Assembly (NCBI RefSeq): GCF_010119935.1
Contig: NZ_CP048209.1
Coordinates: forward strand, 602,001 to 666,000
From: Paenibacillus lycopersici
Lineage (GTDB): Bacteria > Bacillota > Bacilli > Paenibacillales > Paenibacillaceae
Direction of reading: 5' to 3'
DNA length: 64,000 nt
Shown: positions 62,401-64,000 of the stretch, one piece after another
Layout of the letters: every line of letters begins with the position of its first letter
How positions within the stretch are numbered: position 1 is the stretch's first letter
The notes under the pieces: model-generated
Seen by the model: the letters and a program-made list of their open reading frames with translations, nothing else
Told to the model about the DNA's origin: nothing
Databases searched by the model: none
Program-made: the position numbers and the translations under genes

Positions 62401-62532
62401 GAAGGACGGCTCATGCCAGGCGAACAGGCGCTGCTTCACGAACAGCCCGCTCGCGTGAGCGGAAGGGAGGGAGCCGTGTATGAGCGCATCTCCGTGCTCC
62501 GTCAGGTTGACCTGGATGTTCAAGGTTTCCAT
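59428..62532 (-). CDS. SNF2-family helicase (SWI2/SNF2 ATPase)
   Basis: 1034 residues from ATG 62532 (METLNIQV), 2 bp after the upstream stop; the frame extends upstream only as a shadow. Residues about 1-530 are the N-terminal module of bacterial SNF2 proteins that come with SWIM partners. The motor has LADDMGLGKT (Lys570), DEAQ (668-671), LTGTPIENRL, then in lobe 2 LIFTQYIGMGQML, LSIKAGGVGLNL and ATDRAYRMGQ. These are ATP-dependent DNA translocases that remodel protein-DNA complexes; the precise role in bacteria is open. Co-transcribed with the SWIM-type gene. Confidence 0.93.
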   Translation of the reverse strand: METLNIQVNLTEHGDALIHGSLPSAHASGLFVKQRLFAWHEPSFYGTELDIEKLQDELELIVLPAEMVIPFFADRRLLMKHIDWRFEGDAARLAAIAPLLESCIAERKYMPSFAAYKAGKLRWIWDAEALDTRARKALRTLRGGADADPGQAPGAGVYDNDERDGWDEEDAADGERSSGFAEGVQAAFSAAVFLRYYSSEEAAGDLRRDFPLLFARDRAEAAAGMDERAWLVAAGWKADTLPFRPLLQLSEPEEAESGWRLALMLQDKLEPAKLVPVRLGMDGEAFGTWPSGWTPHVRERSASWLAHLQASLPSERLAGSSADVLNGPLTDGAAWQFLTVDSQRLLTAGWQVLLPGWWEEASRKKPRLRAKIRPGQGAAAGEGAKAGGQKSFFGLDALIDFDWRVSIGDAELSEDEFKELVARGERLVQFRGQWVPLDPALLAQIRKAMAGVDPRKGLSFQDVLQMHLRNANAAAFRDAALRAKAEGAQAGAGTNEEDEEDGISVEVELNAPMARLMDQLTGQKDWPSVDVPSTLHAELRSYQRDGFAWLAFLRRFGLGACLADDMGLGKTIQFITYLLHVSETAAAGGERRPALLVCPTSVLGNWQKEVRRFAPSLRILLHYGSKRLTGDAFFDAAGEADLVLTSYATATLDQENLRRWTWSAICLDEAQNIKNAGTKQSIAVKSFPARHRIALTGTPIENRLAELWSIYDFTNPGYLGSARAFGEQFGQAIERERDEKRTQELQRLVKPFMLRRKKKDPNIMLDLPEKNEMKTYIHLTAEQSALYEQTVGELMEQVKKLEGIHRKGAILSALTQLKQLCDHPVLLTKEAVPLPEDKDEAAAETAALISRSAKLERLLDLVQELRDEGERCLIFTQYIGMGQMLQRVLEQELGEPVLYLHGGTSKTARDRMIEDFQSRSLPAERQPNIFILSIKAGGVGLNLTAANHVFHFDRWWNPAVENQATDRAYRMGQTRDVQVHKFISLGTLEERIDEMLESKQQLSDDVITSSEGWITELSTDALRDLFTLRRDWSD

Positions 62533-62534
62533 GC

Positions 62535-64000
62535 TCACGACAGCAGGCCTCCTTTGCGCAATTCTTCCTGCAGCGCGCGGAGCCTGCTGTTCCGGCCGGC
62601 GAAGGCCGCGAAGAACTGCTCCCACCGTTCTTCGCGCTTCAGGCGCGCATACAGCTTGGACAGCCGTTTCAGCAGCTTCGTCGCCGCTTTGTAGCCGTCG
62701 CGGTTCTTCTGCAGCACGTAACGTTCCACGGCTTGGTGGTAGAAGGGGAGCAGCAGCTCGGGCGCTTCCTTCTCGATCGGCTTCAGGTCGCCGACCCGGA
62801 ACGAGAGCGGCTCTTCGCCGCTGTAGATCTGATAATCGATCCAGCGTTCCCATTTGCCATGGGCCGCGAGCGCTTGTTCATAGATCTTGCGGGAGAACGG
62901 CAGCATGGCCGCGAGCGTATCCCACATGGCGGGCTCCGCTTCCGGCAATTGCCCGGCGACGATCGACCAATAGTCCCCGTAAGGGGCCAAGTCGTCGGCG
63001 CGGAAGCCGGTCAGCAGCGGGCCGGTCTCGATCAGCCAGTCGCGCAGCCGCTCCCATTGCCCGGCCCCGTTCAGCGTCTCGAGCAGCGCCGTGAGATGCC
63101 CGGGCTTCAGCAGCAGGCTGCTCCCGCGCTCGCGGAGCAGACGGAACGCTTCCCCGTCGCGCTCCAGGAAGAGCAGCAGCAGGCATTGCGCGATCGTCCA
63201 CGGGAGCGGCGACAAGGCATTGCCCAGCGCCTGCCGCGCCGCTTGCAGCTGCTGCAGCTCTTCCTCGTACAGCGGCTTGCTTCCGGCCGAAGCGGGAGAC
63301 AGCCAGTGCAGCCATAACGACTGATACAGAGGCGCGAAACAATGAAGCGTCTTGTCTTCCGTCAGCATCCGTTCCCGCAGCAGGGCAGCCGTTTCCAGCA
63401 AATGCCGCCAATAGGCGGACGACCCGGAAGCGAGCGCCAGCTTCTCCTCCAGCAGCTGCCGCGTCTGCGCGACCAGCCCGTCCAGCGCCTGCTGCGCATG
63501 GAAGCCCATGAAGAGCCCGGACTGCCGCCAGTCGGCTTGGGCCGGCTTGACCATCTGCTCCAGCACGAACAGCGACGCATGGAGGTTGAACAGCTGCTCC
63601 AGCGCATAGGGCAGCTCGGGCCTCATCGCCTGCAGCTCGTCCAACAGGGCGCCGGCTTCCTGCGCGGTCCGGACGTGCATATGAAGCGGCCCTTTGCGCA
63701 GAAGGAAGCGTTCATGCCACTGCGCCACGGACAGCTCCGTCAGCTCCTGCTCGGTCAGCGTCGGCCGGGGCCGGGGGCTGACGGCACCTCCCGAACGAAG
63801 CGCCGGTCTGCCCGCATTCGGCTGCTCCCCGCCGCGTTCGGCTCCCGTGCGAGCCGCACTCGCGCCTGCCGAGGGGCCAGGCCTGCCCGTACCCGAACCT
63901 GCCCCGATCCCGTCGCCGGTCTTGTGCGCAATCTTAACGCCGGCGCGCGCATTGACGATCGCCTGGATCGGCCTGCCGCACTGCTCGGCGTATTGCATGA
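62535..64000 (-). CDS. SWIM zinc-finger-type partner of the SNF2 helicase, N-terminus missing
   Basis: The minus-strand frame is open to the window end; a Met codon at 63998 is probably internal. The visible 487 residues begin QYAEQCGRPIQAIVNARAGV, which in this family follows the C-x-H of the SWIM zinc finger. A Pro/Gly/Arg-rich linker (about 28-85) is followed by a long helical repeat-like region (LTELSVAQWHERF onward) with many Leu and Trp. SWIM proteins adjacent to SNF2 helicases are common in Bacillota and are thought to form a complex with them. The stop is 2 bp before the helicase start. Confidence 0.75.
   Translation of the reverse strand, partial: MQYAEQCGRPIQAIVNARAGVKIAHKTGDGIGAGSGTGRPGPSAGASAARTGAERGGEQPNAGRPALRSGGAVSPRPRPTLTEQELTELSVAQWHERFLLRKGPLHMHVRTAQEAGALLDELQAMRPELPYALEQLFNLHASLFVLEQMVKPAQADWRQSGLFMGFHAQQALDGLVAQTRQLLEEKLALASGSSAYWRHLLETAALLRERMLTEDKTLHCFAPLYQSLWLHWLSPASAGSKPLYEEELQQLQAARQALGNALSPLPWTIAQCLLLLFLERDGEAFRLLRERGSSLLLKPGHLTALLETLNGAGQWERLRDWLIETGPLLTGFRADDLAPYGDYWSIVAGQLPEAEPAMWDTLAAMLPFSRKIYEQALAAHGKWERWIDYQIYSGEEPLSFRVGDLKPIEKEAPELLLPFYHQAVERYVLQKNRDGYKAATKLLKRLSKLYARLKREERWEQFFAAFAGRNSRLRALQEELRKGGLLS

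Overview
The window comes from a high-GC member of the Bacillota, most likely a Paenibacillus- or Cohnella-like spore-former. The reasons are strong AGGAGG-type ribosome sites, frequent GTG/TTG starts, a perfect CIRCE operator, a Fur box of Bacillus type, AraC regulators beside carbohydrate enzymes, a Btr-like AraC/substrate-binding fusion and many polysaccharide deacetylases. No rRNA, tRNA, CRISPR array, transposase or prophage gene was seen.

Layout. 1-12 kb: mostly single housekeeping or accessory genes: a truncated patatin lipase, an alpha/beta hydrolase, a DUF421 membrane protein, an alpha-galactosidase-like enzyme with a divergent AraC regulator, a 1208-residue nucleotide-transporter/HEAT/cyclic-nucleotide-domain fusion, a GNAT gene broken by an amber codon, a 2OG-Fe(II) oxygenase and a HAD phosphatase. 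12-21.4 kb: a six-gene run behind one clear promoter that looks like an exopolysaccharide locus. It has two deacetylase lipoproteins, a UDP-sugar dehydrogenase, a PilZ-GT2 synthase (c-di-GMP control), an anchored deacetylase-like protein and a GH18-like protein. 21.5-33.2 kb: small unlinked genes (GNATs, a nucleotidyltransferase-kinase fusion, udk, CIRCE-controlled htpG, AraC, DUF4386, XRE plus membrane protein, an internally deleted uracil-DNA glycosylase relative, a HIT protein). Two inverted copies of a 207-bp palindromic repeat bracket about 8 kb of this part.

33.4-43.1 kb: the most unusual locus. It holds a WYL regulator, two different dynamin-like GTPases, a small C-terminally membrane-anchored protein, a 1092-residue HerA/FtsK-like ATPase with a Ser/Thr-rich insert, an HNH (WHE-type) nuclease toxin whose start overlaps the ATPase stop, and a probable immunity protein. 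I know of no named system with this gene content, and it is the best candidate for an undescribed conflict or defence system.

43-64 kb: MgtC, a phosphodiester glycosidase, deacetylases, an acyl-CoA thioesterase, a GT-C membrane glycosyltransferase with a 6 x 45-bp repeat, a racemase-like protein, Nudix, a Fur-box siderophore-binding lipoprotein and its Btr-like regulator, a LigB dioxygenase/hydrolase pair opposite an XRE-cupin regulator, MFS, another deacetylase, an intergenic hairpin-repeat cluster, and a SNF2 helicase with its SWIM partner cut by the window end.
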